DNA from: Pseudovibrio ascidiaceicola
Lineage (GTDB): Bacteria; Pseudomonadota; Alphaproteobacteria; Rhizobiales; Stappiaceae
Direction: 5' to 3'
Length of the DNA: 64,000 nt
Assembly: GCF_900114245.1 (NCBI RefSeq)
Contig: NZ_FOSK01000004.1
Location: forward strand, 1 to 64,000
Below are positions 25,824 to 34,858 of the stretch, one piece after another (position 1 is the first letter of the stretch; every line of letters starts with the position of its first letter). The position numbers and the translations under genes are program-made. Under the pieces are notes generated by a model. The model saw only the letters and a list, made by a program, of their open reading frames with translations, was not told the origin of the DNA and made no database searches.

Positions 25824-25997
25824 GATTACATAGGCAAAATTGATTTCTCACGTTGTTAAACTAGGCAGTCAGCCCTAGCAAAACATGCTCATCAGTGAAA
25901 GAGGCTTTGAACGCTGCGGAACTTTCCGAAAGCTTGCTGTGGCTTTACCGCAACTTCTACCTAAGCCCTAACAAGGATACTTTTGGTGTCAATATAC
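25824..25997. other. Intergenic remainder before the adhE terminator
   Basis: No gene. A short inverted segment around 25919-25942 (GCTTTGAACG...TTCCGAAAGC) adds to the structured nature of the area, but no clear promoter or function can be named. Confidence 0.3.
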
Positions 25998-26032
25998 AAA
26001 AACCCCGGAGCAGGTGCCCCGGGGTCTTTTTT
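25998..26032. terminator. Terminator after adhE
   Basis: ACCCCGG / CCGGGGT stem (26002-26008 with 26019-26025). Leftward it is followed by TTTTTG and rightward by TCTTTTTT. It lies just beyond the adhE stop and would end the adhE transcript. Confidence 0.85.
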
Positions 26033-26070
26033 CGAGCCGCAATGTTTAGCTTGCAGGATTGGCGTTGGAC

Positions 26071-28740
26071 TTAAGCTTTCGCTTTAGAGGCTTTTTTCGC
26101 TTTTTCCTGCGCAAGATCTACAACATCCTCCGCGCGGCCCTCTACGTAGACGCGACCGTAGTAACCATCGAGAAGGAGCTGTTTGATCTCATCGATCAGT
26201 GGGTACCGTGGGTTAGCTCCGGTGCACTGGTCATCGAATGCTTCCACTGCGACTTCGTCGAGCTTCGCCATGAACTGCTCTTCAGTGATGCCCAGATCTT
26301 TGAAGCCTGCAGGGATCTCAAGAGCCTTCTTGACGCTTTCTACCCAAGCAACCAGTTTCTCAACCTTTGCTTCACGGCTGTCTCCAGCTGCTGTGAGGCC
26401 CAGATGGTCAGCAATATCGCCGTACCGGCATTTTGCCTGAGGGCGCGCATACTGAGAGAATGCGGTCTGTTTGGTTGGGTTATCATTTGAGTTGTAGCGG
26501 ATCACGTTAGAGATCAGCATGGCATTGGCCAAACCATGCGGTACGTGGAACGCTGCACCTACTTTGTGAGCAATAGAGTGACAAACACCGAGGAAGGAGT
26601 TCGCAAATGCGATACCTGCGATGGTTGCGCCATTGTGCACTTTCTCACGTGCATTCGGGGATTCAGCACCCTTTTCGTAAGATTCTACGAGGTTCTCTTT
26701 GAGGAGTTTGAGAGCCTGCAGAGCCTGACCGTCAGAGTATTCGTTTGCCAGAACAGAGACGTAAGCTTCTGTTGCGTGGGTGATGGCATCAATGCCGCCA
26801 AACGCTGTCAGAGACTTCGGCATGTTCATGACAAGGTTCGCATCCACGATTGCCATGTTTGGTGTGAGTTCGTAATCCGCAATTGGGTACTTCATGCCGG
26901 TTTCGTCATCAGTCACCACCGCGAACGGGGTTACTTCAGAACCGGTGCCAGAAGTGGTTGGGATTGCAACCATCTTGGCTTTTTCGCCCATTTTAGGGAA
27001 CTTGTAGATACGCTTACGAATGTCCATGAAGCGCAATGCCAGATCAGCAAAGTCAACTTCCGGATGTTCGTACATGACCCACATGATCTTTGCTGCATCC
27101 ATTGGGGACCCACCACCAATTGCAACAATCACATCTGGCTTGAATGCCTTACACAGGTCAGCGCCTTTGCGCACGATGGACAGTGTTGGATCAGCCTCTA
27201 CTTCGTAGAAGACATCTGTTTCCATGCCCAGGCCTTTGAGAACACGAACAGTCTCATCAGCGTAGCCATTCTTGAACAAGAACCCATCGGTTACGATCAG
27301 TGCGCGCTTTTTGCCTTCCAAATCACCCAGAGCGATTGGCAGACAGCCGCGACGGAAGTAAATGGATTCAGGCAGTTTGTGCCACAGCATGTTTTCAGCT
27401 CGCTTCGCAACGGTCTTTTTGTTGATCAGGTGCTTTGGACCTACGTTCTCACTGATGGAGTTACCACCCCAAGAGCCGCAGCCCAGTGTGAGGCTTGGCG
27501 CGAGGGAGAAGTTGTAAAGGTCACCAATGCCGCCGTGGGATGCAGGAGAGTTGATGAGAATACGGGCAGTCTTCATCCGACGGCCAAATTCTTTCACGCG
27601 ATCTGCACAACGGTCCTGGTCTGTATAGAAGACTGAGGTGTGACCGATGCCGCCCATGGTGACGAGCTTTTCAGCGGTGTCACATGCGTCTTCAAAACTT
27701 TTTGCCTTGTACATGGCAAGCGTTGGAGACAGCTTTTCGTGTGCGAAGGCTTCGGCTTCGCTGGCTTCGGTGACTTCACCGATCAGGATCTTGGTGCCAG
27801 CAGGAACCTTTACGCCTGCCATTTCGGCAATTTTTGGTGCTGGCTGACCTACGATAGCTGCGTTGAGACCGCCGTTTTTCAGCAGTACATCTTTAACAGC
27901 CTGAAGTTCTTTACCTTTCAGCACGTAGCCCTGGTGGCTGGAGAAGCGCTCTTTAACCTGCTCGTAGATTTCCTCGACAACAATGACAGACTGCTCAGAT
28001 GCGCAGATCACGCCGTTATCGAATGTCTTGGACATGAGAACAGAAGCAACGAGGCGCTTCACGTCGGCAAACTCATCAACCACAACCGGGGTGTTACCTG
28101 CGCCCACGCCGATGGCTGGTTTACCAGAGGAGTAAGCTGCCTTCACCATGCCCGGGCCACCGGTTGCGAGGATCAGGTTGATCTCATCGTGTGTCATCAA
28201 CGCGTTGGAGAGTTCCACTGTTGGAACGTCAATCCAGCCGATGATGTCTTTTGGCGCGCCAGCTTTGATCGCTGCATCCAAAACGATGCGAGCAGCTTCA
28301 TTGGTTGCCAGTTTTGCACGAGGGTGTGGGCTGAAGATGATACCGTTGCGGGTCTTCAAAGAAATCAATGCTTTAAAGATCGCAGTAGATGTCGGGTTTG
28401 TAGTGGGAACGATGCCGCAGATGATGCCTGTTGGTTCTGCAATGGTGATGGTACCAAAAGTGTCATCTTCATCGAGGATACCGCAGGTCTTTTCATCCTT
28501 GTATTTGTTGTAGATGTATTCGGAAGCAAACTGGTTTTTGATAACCTTGTCTTCCATGACGCCCATACCGGTTTCTTCAACCGCCATACGGGAGAGTGGG
28601 ATGCGAGCATCCGCAGCAGCCAAAGCCGCCGCACGGAAAATCTTATCTACCTGCTCTTGTGTGTATGTAGCGTAAGTCCGTTGCGCTTTCTTAACCCGAG
28701 CAACCAGGGCGTCTAATTCTTCGCGATTAGTGACAGGCAT
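26071..28740 (-). CDS. adhE: Bifunctional acetaldehyde-CoA/alcohol dehydrogenase
   Basis: An 889-residue AdhE that reduces acetyl-CoA to acetaldehyde and then ethanol, reoxidising two NADH in fermentation. The N-terminal aldehyde dehydrogenase half (about 1-440) carries the catalytic Cys in SKTFDNGVICASEQS. The C-terminal iron alcohol dehydrogenase half (about 450-870) has GGGSPMDAAK, TTSGTGSEVTPFAV and the metal His in HSIAHKVGAAFHVPHG. The start at 28740 (MPVTNREEL, GGAGAAGA upstream) aligns with the E. coli enzyme; the frame opens six codons earlier. Similarity to enterobacterial AdhE is very high, unusual for an alphaproteobacterium. Long open frames on the opposite strand are shadows. 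Confidence 0.97.
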   Translation of the reverse strand: MPVTNREELDALVARVKKAQRTYATYTQEQVDKIFRAAALAAADARIPLSRMAVEETGMGVMEDKVIKNQFASEYIYNKYKDEKTCGILDEDDTFGTITIAEPTGIICGIVPTTNPTSTAIFKALISLKTRNGIIFSPHPRAKLATNEAARIVLDAAIKAGAPKDIIGWIDVPTVELSNALMTHDEINLILATGGPGMVKAAYSSGKPAIGVGAGNTPVVVDEFADVKRLVASVLMSKTFDNGVICASEQSVIVVEEIYEQVKERFSSHQGYVLKGKELQAVKDVLLKNGGLNAAIVGQPAPKIAEMAGVKVPAGTKILIGEVTEASEAEAFAHEKLSPTLAMYKAKSFEDACDTAEKLVTMGGIGHTSVFYTDQDRCADRVKEFGRRMKTARILINSPASHGGIGDLYNFSLAPSLTLGCGSWGGNSISENVGPKHLINKKTVAKRAENMLWHKLPESIYFRRGCLPIALGDLEGKKRALIVTDGFLFKNGYADETVRVLKGLGMETDVFYEVEADPTLSIVRKGADLCKAFKPDVIVAIGGGSPMDAAKIMWVMYEHPEVDFADLALRFMDIRKRIYKFPKMGEKAKMVAIPTTSGTGSEVTPFAVVTDDETGMKYPIADYELTPNMAIVDANLVMNMPKSLTAFGGIDAITHATEAYVSVLANEYSDGQALQALKLLKENLVESYEKGAESPNAREKVHNGATIAGIAFANSFLGVCHSIAHKVGAAFHVPHGLANAMLISNVIRYNSNDNPTKQTAFSQYARPQAKCRYGDIADHLGLTAAGDSREAKVEKLVAWVESVKKALEIPAGFKDLGITEEQFMAKLDEVAVEAFDDQCTGANPRYPLIDEIKQLLLDGYYGRVYVEGRAEDVVDLAQEKAKKASKAKA

Positions 28741-28872
28741 TCTCTTCTCCGTAGGCAAGATCCGAAGCAGAAACGTGACAGACTATCCGTAGTTGTCACA
28801 AAACAGCTCTAGGGAGGAAACCGCTCTTCTGTTCGACACAGATATTATTGGGTCACATTGTACTTTAGGCGC

Positions 28873-28886
28873 ATGACTTAAGTCAA
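28873..28886 (-). promoter_or_regulatory. FNR/FixK-type box upstream of adhE
   Basis: The minus strand reads TTGACTTAAGTCAT, matching nine of ten defined positions of TTGAY-N4-RTCAA, the site bound by alphaproteobacterial FnrL/FixK oxygen regulators. It lies 133 bases before the adhE start. Anaerobic induction of the fermentative enzyme is the natural reading. Confidence 0.6.
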
Positions 28887-29273
28887 AAATCAGAGATATA
28901 TGAATAGGATGTCATAAAACTGGCCATCTGAAGGCTGCTTTCAGAGACTGGAATCACCATAAAAGCCAAACTTGTCATTTATTGCATAGCATTGCATACA
29001 GTTTTCACTGGTGATGCCAGTGATATTATACTTTTATTTCAATGACTTAATGATGAACGAGAGTAGGCATATGACTGAGAGGCAGCAAGCGATTTGCTTA
29101 TAGGACAAGTACTCTGTCTTATACTGTGCGAAAGTTCTTTTTCTGCAATAATTTGACGGTAGTTTCACCTAGTGCTTGTGAATAGTGCGCTCTGGCTGCA
29201 CAAAATACGATATTACCCGTATTTAATGTGACTCATTTTTACAAATTCCATGAGTCTGGCAGGTATTGGCGAC
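28887..29273. other. Intergenic region upstream of adhE
   Basis: About 390 AT-rich bases beyond the FNR-type box, as far as the stop of the rluA-like gene. A direct repeat (ATTGCATAGCATTGCATAC) occurs near 28979-28999. No gene is supported. Confidence 0.4.
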
Positions 29274-29951
29274 TTACAGATCCCAAAACGGACAGGAAGC
29301 TGTAAAGGTATTGTATTCACCACCTATGGGATGACGCAGCTCAAGCGTCTGTGCGTGAAGCTGCAATCGCTCTGAGAACATCAGCGCCTCTCCGTTTGCG
29401 TAGAAGCGGTCTCCCACAATGACATGCCCAAGCGCGAGCATGTGTACGCGGAGCTGGTGAGAGCGACCTGTGACTGGCATCAGCTTTACAAGGGTCGTCG
29501 CTTCCTCACGGCGGACAACTTCCCAGCGCGTGAGTGCTGAACGGCCCTGCTCATGGTCAACCATCTGCTTTGGGCGATTGGGCCAGTCACATCTTAAAGG
29601 GAGGTCAACCTCCCCTTGATCCTCAGAGACATGTCCCCACACACGGGCAATATAAGTCTTTCGCGTCATACGCTTTTCGAATTGAAGCCCGACATGACGG
29701 TGTGCGTCTTTGTTCATGGCCATAACAAGCAGGCCAGAGGTGTCCATATCCAACCGATGGATGGTTGTTGCTGTTGGGTAGGTGGATTGTGCACGGCTTT
29801 CCAGACAGTCCTTATGCTCATCTGCGCGACCGGGTACACTCAGCAAACCACTTGGCTTGTTGAGGACCAGAAGCTGCTCATCCTGATGGACGACATCAAG
29901 AAAAGGCTCCATAGGCGGTGCATAGATAAAGGATGGGCTCGGACTGTTCAT
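29274..29951 (-). CDS. RluA-family rRNA/tRNA pseudouridine synthase
   Basis: A 225-residue pseudouridine synthase. The catalytic motif is IHRLDMDTSGLLVMA, with the nucleophilic Asp in HRLDxxTSG. Further family segments are NKPSGLLSVPG near the start, KTYIARVWG and the late RSHQLRVHMLALGHVIVGD. There is no S4 domain and the size matches RluA (23S rRNA U746/tRNA U32) rather than RluC/D. RNA isomerisation in the cytoplasm is expected. The gene is single. Confidence 0.9.
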   Translation of the reverse strand: MNSPSPSFIYAPPMEPFLDVVHQDEQLLVLNKPSGLLSVPGRADEHKDCLESRAQSTYPTATTIHRLDMDTSGLLVMAMNKDAHRHVGLQFEKRMTRKTYIARVWGHVSEDQGEVDLPLRCDWPNRPKQMVDHEQGRSALTRWEVVRREEATTLVKLMPVTGRSHQLRVHMLALGHVIVGDRFYANGEALMFSERLQLHAQTLELRHPIGGEYNTFTASCPFWDL

Positions 29952-30064
29952 GGGGGCGCTTATAACGGCTTGCGGGCAAACGTCAACGGATGAGCCACTG
30001 CCTGTGTTGTACGAGACTGCGACGGCCCCATATAACCGTCAGTATCCTGTTTTATGAGGCTTTC

Positions 30065-30424
30065 ATGATTGGCAATTTTAATTCTGAGTTTGAAAAGGTC
30101 ACTGACTACTGGTCCCCTCGCGTCGTCGCTCAAGTGAACGACCAGTATGTTAAGGTCGCCAAGGTCAAAGGAGATCTCGCCTGGCACAAGCATGATGAGG
30201 AAGACGAGCTCTTCTATGTTGTGAAAGGCAGTGTCATTATTGAGTACGAAGGGGAAACCGTTACCCTGAATGAGGGCGACTTTCATGTTGTCCCCAAAGG
30301 TAAAATGCACAACCCGGTTGCTCAAGAGGAATGCTGGATCGTGCTTATCGAACCTGTCGCCACAAAGCACACGGGCGATGTTGAGACTGAGAAGACGAAG
30401 TCTTTGGCAGATCAGCTGGCATAA
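30065..30424 (+). CDS. Small cupin-domain protein
   Basis: A 119-residue cupin with metal-binding motif 1 (WHKHDEEDELFYVVKGSVIIEYEG) and motif 2 (LNEGDFHVVPKGKMHNPV). His and Glu ligands are in the expected places. The start at 30065 (MIGNFN) has TGAGGC upstream; the frame extends further but those codons look like leader. It differs from the cupin at 9260, so the two are separate families. Function unknown. Confidence 0.78.
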   Translation: MIGNFNSEFEKVTDYWSPRVVAQVNDQYVKVAKVKGDLAWHKHDEEDELFYVVKGSVIIEYEGETVTLNEGDFHVVPKGKMHNPVAQEECWIVLIEPVATKHTGDVETEKTKSLADQLA

Positions 30425-30612
30425 CGCCCTACTAAGGCAGCAGGGCTAATCCCGAATAAGCGGAATCTGGTGTCTTTACATTCAACGCATGCTGAATTAC
30501 GCTTACGTTAACACGATGCCTGATGCGTAATACGTAGTGCGCTACCTAGGACACCTTAGGCATCTGCCCGGATTTTTCAAACACTGTAATTTAACAGATG
30601 GAGGGAACAAAT

Positions 30613-30894
30613 ATGAGCATGGACGCACTTTTGAATGACCTGAAAGGCCGCGTAGAATCCAGCGACTTTGACAGCTCAATCAAGTTTGACTGTGGTGACG
30701 AAGGTGTTCTGGTGATTGATGGCAATTCCATCTCCACCGACAACAAAGACGTTGATTGCACAATCGGCGTTACCTTTGAAGACCTTCAGTCTCTGATTGC
30801 TGGCGATCTGGATCCAACAGCAGCATTCATGCAGGGCAAGTTCACTATTGATGGTGACATGAGCGTTGCAATGAAACTTAGCCAGCTGATGTAA
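30613..30894 (+). CDS. SCP2 sterol/lipid-binding-domain protein
   Basis: A 93-residue single-domain protein of the SCP2 (sterol carrier) type, a hydrophobic-pocket lipid binder. The pattern DGEGVLVIDG-like strand, IGVTFEDLQSLIAGDLDPTAAFMQGKFTIDGDMSVAMKL is the standard C-terminal half. The ATG at 30613 has GGAGGG seven bases upstream, a strong site; an in-frame ATG five codons earlier has none. It may handle fatty acids or isoprenoids. A hairpin follows, shared with the convergent TetR gene. Confidence 0.82.
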   Translation: MSMDALLNDLKGRVESSDFDSSIKFDCGDEGVLVIDGNSISTDNKDVDCTIGVTFEDLQSLIAGDLDPTAAFMQGKFTIDGDMSVAMKLSQLM

Positions 30895-30915
30895 TCTCGG
30901 CTGCTAAAAGATCGT

Positions 30916-30940
30916 GCATTCGGGCCAGGTGCCCGGATGC
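30916..30940. terminator. Hairpin between SCP2 and TetR genes
   Basis: GCATTCGGGC / GCCCGGATGC, ten bases with one G-T wobble and loop CAGGT. No rightward T-run; leftward a TTTT run follows six bases later. It may terminate the TetR transcript. Confidence 0.5.
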
Positions 30941-30955
30941 CACATAGACTAAAGT

Positions 30956-31603
30956 CTACGCGGATTCCTGCATTCTATGCTCGATAAGTTGCTGCAAAAA
31001 CATCGCCCAGTGCTCGATATAAGCCTGCTTATCTTCTTCTTTCATAAACAAACCATCCGAACTGATCAGACCTGTCATCATCTGACGTGAAGCTGTGATG
31101 AGCGTCCGCGCGATTGTTTGACTTATTTTATTACTATCGAATATCGCGAGAATTCGATCGTCAGTCACTTTTGCGAAATTATCGAAGGTGGGTTTGATGC
31201 GGCGACGCAGCGAGTCCTCTGTTCGCGCTGCAACAAGAATTTCCACCATGGTGAGATACTCAGGAGAGTTCGCCTGATTCGTCCACCATTTGATAGTCAG
31301 CTCAGAAATTCTGCTTTTATCCTCACCGATTTCGTTCAACCACTCCAAAGTTAATCGAACGGATTTGGCGAGCAACCTTTCCAGAACAAAGACCATCAGA
31401 TCTTCTTTAGTCGGGAAATGATGCTGCAGCGCACCCTGCGAAAATCTGGTCTTTTCGGTAATTTTCTTAATAGATGCACGGTGATAGCCAAATTCGTGCA
31501 AACAGCTGATAGCCGCAAGGAGGATCTCCTTACGCATGCGGTCACTCTTCTCTGCCTGAGTAGATTTTCGCGTTTCGCCGGTATCTTGAAAATTATTTTC
31601 CAT
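30956..31603 (-). CDS. TetR-family transcriptional regulator
   Basis: A 215-residue TetR regulator. The helix-turn-helix is RKEILLAAISCLHEFGYHRASIKKITEKTRFSQGALQHHFPTKEDLM (about residues 24-70), with an all-helical ligand domain after it. A long inverted repeat ends just before its start, suggesting autoregulation. It is convergent with the SCP2 gene and divergent from the LuxR-type regulator at 31752. Confidence 0.85.
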   Translation of the reverse strand: MENNFQDTGETRKSTQAEKSDRMRKEILLAAISCLHEFGYHRASIKKITEKTRFSQGALQHHFPTKEDLMVFVLERLLAKSVRLTLEWLNEIGEDKSRISELTIKWWTNQANSPEYLTMVEILVAARTEDSLRRRIKPTFDNFAKVTDDRILAIFDSNKISQTIARTLITASRQMMTGLISSDGLFMKEEDKQAYIEHWAMFLQQLIEHRMQESA

Positions 31604-31620
31604 GGAGCCTCACATCAACG

Positions 31621-31656
31621 CTTGTAAAAAAACCATATGCATGTATTTTTTTCAAG
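31621..31656. promoter_or_regulatory. Inverted repeat upstream of the TetR gene
   Basis: CTTGTAAAAAAAC...TATTTTTTTCAAG forms an imperfect inverted repeat around CATATGCAT, 18 bases before the TetR start. It has the length and position expected for a TetR operator. Confidence 0.5.
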
Positions 31657-31751
31657 AGATAAGACGAAACACGTAGTGCATAGTTTAGGGAGGAGAAATT
31701 ATGTATCGGGAGCGTCAGTCCACTGTTGGAACCCTAAGGGAGAAGGTTTCC

Positions 31752-32507
31752 ATGCACACTGTTATTATTGGTGATCCACATCCGGCATTTTCCAGAGCAC
31801 TTGCGAGTATCTACTCCAATGAATGCCATGGCGTGAATGTACTTGTGACAAAGAGCTTTTCCGAGTTGCAGACTTGGGTAGAACTTCACCCTTCCGCAGT
31901 GGTACTTGTGAACCCTCGTATGAAGGGGGCACCAGGACTCGGCACAGCATCCGCGCTGCTGGAGACCTATGAGATTTCCAGCCTTGTCATGCTGCTTGAG
32001 CAAGACAATCCGGGCCTTGCGGATTATTTCATCGCCCGCGGTGCAAGTGCAGCTGTTCCAAAGACTGCTGATTTTTCTGTCTTCAAAGCGATTTTGACCG
32101 GCGGCACTGTTGAGGTGACCACCGAGTCCGAAGATGCACAGAACGCGTTTGGTATCGACTTTTATGAAGGTCTGGCCAATCTGACACGTCGTCAGGCAAC
32201 AATTCTGACGTATCTGAAAGAAGGTAAGTTGAACAAACAGATCGCTCATGAGCTCGGTATCTCCGAAGCGACCGTGAAGCATCATGTTTCTGCACTGCTG
32301 AGCACTCTGGGCTTTTACTCCCGCTCTCAGCTGGTCGCAATGATCAATGAGCTGGGCATCAACGTGGATTATCGTGGCGGGAACCGCAAAGCGGCGCGTG
32401 CCAAGACCAATGCACGCCGCGGAGCCAATGGCTACAAGATTTCAGGCGCAGGCGCTGGTGTGACACCGTCCTCCACATTGCAGCCAACGTATGTTGCAGC
32501 TCCTTAA
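31752..32507 (+). CDS. LuxR/NarL-type response regulator with degenerate receiver
   Basis: A 251-residue regulator. Residues ~1-125 follow the receiver fold (TVIIGDPHPAFSRALASIY ... AVVLVNPRMKGAPG ... ASAAVPKTADFSVF). The expected phospho-acceptor Asp is Asn54 and only one N-terminal acidic residue (Asp8) remains. Residues ~140-205 are a LuxR/GerE helix-turn-helix (LTRRQATILTYLKEGKLNKQIAHELGISEATVKHHVSALL). The tail is basic. The start at 31752 has GGGAGAAGG upstream; the frame is open from 31701. With no kinase nearby, phosphorylation-independent action is likely. Confidence 0.82.
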   Translation: MHTVIIGDPHPAFSRALASIYSNECHGVNVLVTKSFSELQTWVELHPSAVVLVNPRMKGAPGLGTASALLETYEISSLVMLLEQDNPGLADYFIARGASAAVPKTADFSVFKAILTGGTVEVTTESEDAQNAFGIDFYEGLANLTRRQATILTYLKEGKLNKQIAHELGISEATVKHHVSALLSTLGFYSRSQLVAMINELGINVDYRGGNRKAARAKTNARRGANGYKISGAGAGVTPSSTLQPTYVAAP

Positions 32508-32760
32508 ACGGAACTGACACACCTGTGGCGAGAATACCGCTCCCTCGCCGCAGATTATTCTCCTTCCTTTTACGAGTGTTACAGCAACGGCCAGTCCAAC
32601 AGATGGCGTTGCTGTAGCTCTCTTGCCACAGCAAGCGATTTGTTTCTTCAGTTTGACTGTTTGCGCCTTACACGCACTTGCCGTTACGTCATCTTTTCCT
32701 CATTATTGATTTTGTAGGCTCCCAAGGCCCGGCTTCAATCTTTAAGAGGACTAGAAAACT

Positions 32761-33513
32761 GTGCAGCCAAGCGATTTTGCCAGTTTGAGCGACCTTGAGG
32801 TCATTTGGAGCGATCATGGCGGTATATGTCCGATCCCCACGCGCACCCTTGTTGCTTCTGATTTGCTCTTAAGCATCGGTCCCTCACCGGACAGAGAGTT
32901 CGACCAGACGTTTCAACGCATTTCTGGTGCGCTTGTACTCGCCTATGGGGATCCGCTTTATAATGGTGGGCTCCGCATTATAGATGAAGCTGTAGCGCCT
33001 GAGCAGAACCAGTTGAACCTTGTGTTTTCGTCCAAACATCAAGGCCACTTCAACACGGTTAGCCATGAGGCCTTCTACAACAACGAAAATGCGTTGTATG
33101 TTCCGTTTCGCAATTGGAGCGAAGTACATCCAGAGGACGACATCGAAAGTCTGTTTGGGGATTACTCACCCGGCATCTTTCTGAGATACGTAGTGAGTGA
33201 ACGTACACGGTCCTTCCCAGATATCCTTGTAAGACTTGCAGAACGCGCCACTGGGTTACAGGTGTGTAGTAAGAACCGATCCTTGCTGTTTTCCAGCCTC
33301 TCCGAACTTCGGCGAAAACTTCCAAGTGATCTTATTCTTGTCGATGGTAGCGGGTTTGGCGGCCAACCAACATCGCGCCAACAGAAGAAACCTCTGCTTT
33401 ACACGACAAACTGGATTTCGCGAGAACTGATCGAACCTTCAGAGCTGCATCACACAGAAAGCGATGTACCCAGCCTCTTTGATTTACGGCGCAGGTTCTC
33501 ACTCAGCTCCTGA
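32761..33513 (+). CDS. Hypothetical protein
   Basis: A 250-residue protein of no recognised family, starting with GTG (AGAGGA about eleven bases upstream). It is soluble, rich in Ser, Asp and Arg, and has an acidic middle (SEVHPEDDIESLFGDY) and a Gly-Ser segment (LILVDGSGFGGQPTS). It lies 250 bases downstream of the LuxR-type gene and may be co-regulated. Its stop overlaps the convergent zur gene by 15 bases. Confidence 0.6.
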   Translation: MQPSDFASLSDLEVIWSDHGGICPIPTRTLVASDLLLSIGPSPDREFDQTFQRISGALVLAYGDPLYNGGLRIIDEAVAPEQNQLNLVFSSKHQGHFNTVSHEAFYNNENALYVPFRNWSEVHPEDDIESLFGDYSPGIFLRYVVSERTRSFPDILVRLAERATGLQVCSKNRSLLFSSLSELRRKLPSDLILVDGSGFGGQPTSRQQKKPLLYTTNWISRELIEPSELHHTESDVPSLFDLRRRFSLSS

Positions 33514-33924
33514 GGAGCTTTCCAACTTTTCTTGGCAGGATGCACATGTGCCTTTGATTTCGATGGAGGTTGATTTGGCATCAAAGCCATTCGCGCTGGC
33601 CCAACCGCTCAGAATTTCCGCGACATCATTGTCGGCAAATTCCAGCGCCTTGCCGCAGGATTCACAAATCGCAAAGCCAACCATCTCAACAGAATGACAT
33701 GAAGGGTGTGCGCAAGCGACGAAGGCGTTCATGCTTTCAAGGCGGTGGATCAGACCCAATCCGATGAGTTTATCCAGGGCACGGTAGACTTGTAGTGGCG
33801 CGCGAAGTCCCTCAGAGCGAAGTTGATCCAGAATGGAGTACGCGCTCATAGGTGCATCTGAAGCGCACAGCAGATCCAAAACCAGACGCTGATTTTTTGT
33901 GAGCTTCACTTCTGCAGTTGCCAT
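33499..33924 (-). CDS. zur: Fur-family zinc uptake regulator Zur
   Basis: A 141-residue Fur-superfamily repressor. The winged helix is LTKNQRLVLDLLCASDAPMSAYSILDQL...PLQVYRALDKLIGLGLIHRL. Zinc ligands appear as HPSCHS and two CxxC pairs (ICESCG and GTCASCQ), matching the Zur structural zinc site. The start at 33924 (MATAEV) follows AAAGAAG; an alternative at 33966 adds 14 residues. It is 120 bases upstream of znuB on the same strand order zur-znuB-znuC read in reverse. With the Zur-like palindrome near znuC, zinc-dependent repression is expected. Confidence 0.88.
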   Translation of the reverse strand: MATAEVKLTKNQRLVLDLLCASDAPMSAYSILDQLRSEGLRAPLQVYRALDKLIGLGLIHRLESMNAFVACAHPSCHSVEMVGFAICESCGKALEFADNDVAEILSGWASANGFDAKSTSIEIKGTCASCQEKLESSSGAE

Positions 33925-34042
33925 TGCCACTTCTTTCACCCTGGAGTTCGTCGCGTTCATATGCATTCACGCATCACGCTCAAACTCTTTCCTCTCAAGC
34001 GTATTCTTAATCCGAAAACCGAAACCACTTTTCGGGAATTCG

Positions 34043-34858
34043 CTATTGCCCTCGCTCCTTTCCCAATACTCCGTTTATGAGCCGGGATGCAAACAATGAA
34101 AGCAAAAATAAGCACAAGCTAGCCACAACGATAGATGGACCGGACGCGCTGTCAAACTGCAATGACCCTTCCAGACCAAGGATAACACTCGCCACACCGA
34201 TGATAGACGAGGCAATGGCCATTTGCTCTGGTGTTCTGGCAAACCAGCGCGCTGTAGCAGCAGGGATGATCAGGAGCGCTGTGATCAGCAGAACACCCAC
34301 GATTTTCATAGCAATCGCGATAATAGCAGCCATCATGACCATAAAGACCAGCTGTGTCAGGTCAGGATTGAAACCTTCTGCTTCCGCCAGTTCCCGATTA
34401 ACCGTGGACGCCAACAATGGACGCCAGAGGAAGTACATCAAACCGAGAATGACTGCGGCACAAACATAAATTGCAATGACGTCTTCATTGCCGACAGCGA
34501 GGATATCGCCAAACAGCAGTGAGAGAAGATCGAAGCGCACAGAACTCATGAAGGCAATCAGGACCATGCCGAGTGCAAGGGCAGAGTGCGAGAGCAGCCC
34601 TAGCAAAGCATCGGTTGAAAGTGAGCCGCGTTTTTGCAAGATGAGCAGGCACAGCGAGACCGTCACAGTCACACCCAGTACACCCACCATGAGGTTGATG
34701 TTCAACAGGAAGGCAAGTGCAACGCCGAGGAGCGCTGAGTGGGACATGGTATCGCCGAAATAGGCCATCCGACGCCAGACAACGAAACAGCCAAGAGGTC
34801 CGCTTACGAGAGCAAGTCCAATCCCGGCCAACATGGCTCTTAGAATAAAATCATCCAT
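34043..34858 (-). CDS. znuB: Zinc ABC transporter permease ZnuB
   Basis: A 271-residue ABC-3 family permease of the inner membrane with about eight helices. The start MDDFILRAMLAGIGLALVSGPLGCFVVWRRMAYFGDTMSHSALLG is typical. The cytoplasmic coupling segment AEGFNPD follows the middle helices. The start at 34858 overlaps the znuC stop by eight bases (ATGGATGA), indicating translational coupling. The longer open frame to 35032 is a shadow of znuC. No zinc-binding ZnuA gene is adjacent. Confidence 0.92.
   Translation of the reverse strand: MDDFILRAMLAGIGLALVSGPLGCFVVWRRMAYFGDTMSHSALLGVALAFLLNINLMVGVLGVTVTVSLCLLILQKRGSLSTDALLGLLSHSALALGMVLIAFMSSVRFDLLSLLFGDILAVGNEDVIAIYVCAAVILGLMYFLWRPLLASTVNRELAEAEGFNPDLTQLVFMVMMAAIIAIAMKIVGVLLITALLIIPAATARWFARTPEQMAIASSIIGVASVILGLEGSLQFDSASGPSIVVASLCLFLLSLFASRLINGVLGKERGQ

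Noticed and set aside
26536-28716. Two long plus-strand open frames (366 and 358 codons) opposite adhE
   Set aside because: They lie wholly antisense to a clear adhE, lack family similarity and show Cys/His-rich, unprotein-like composition. They reflect codon bias of the opposite strand.
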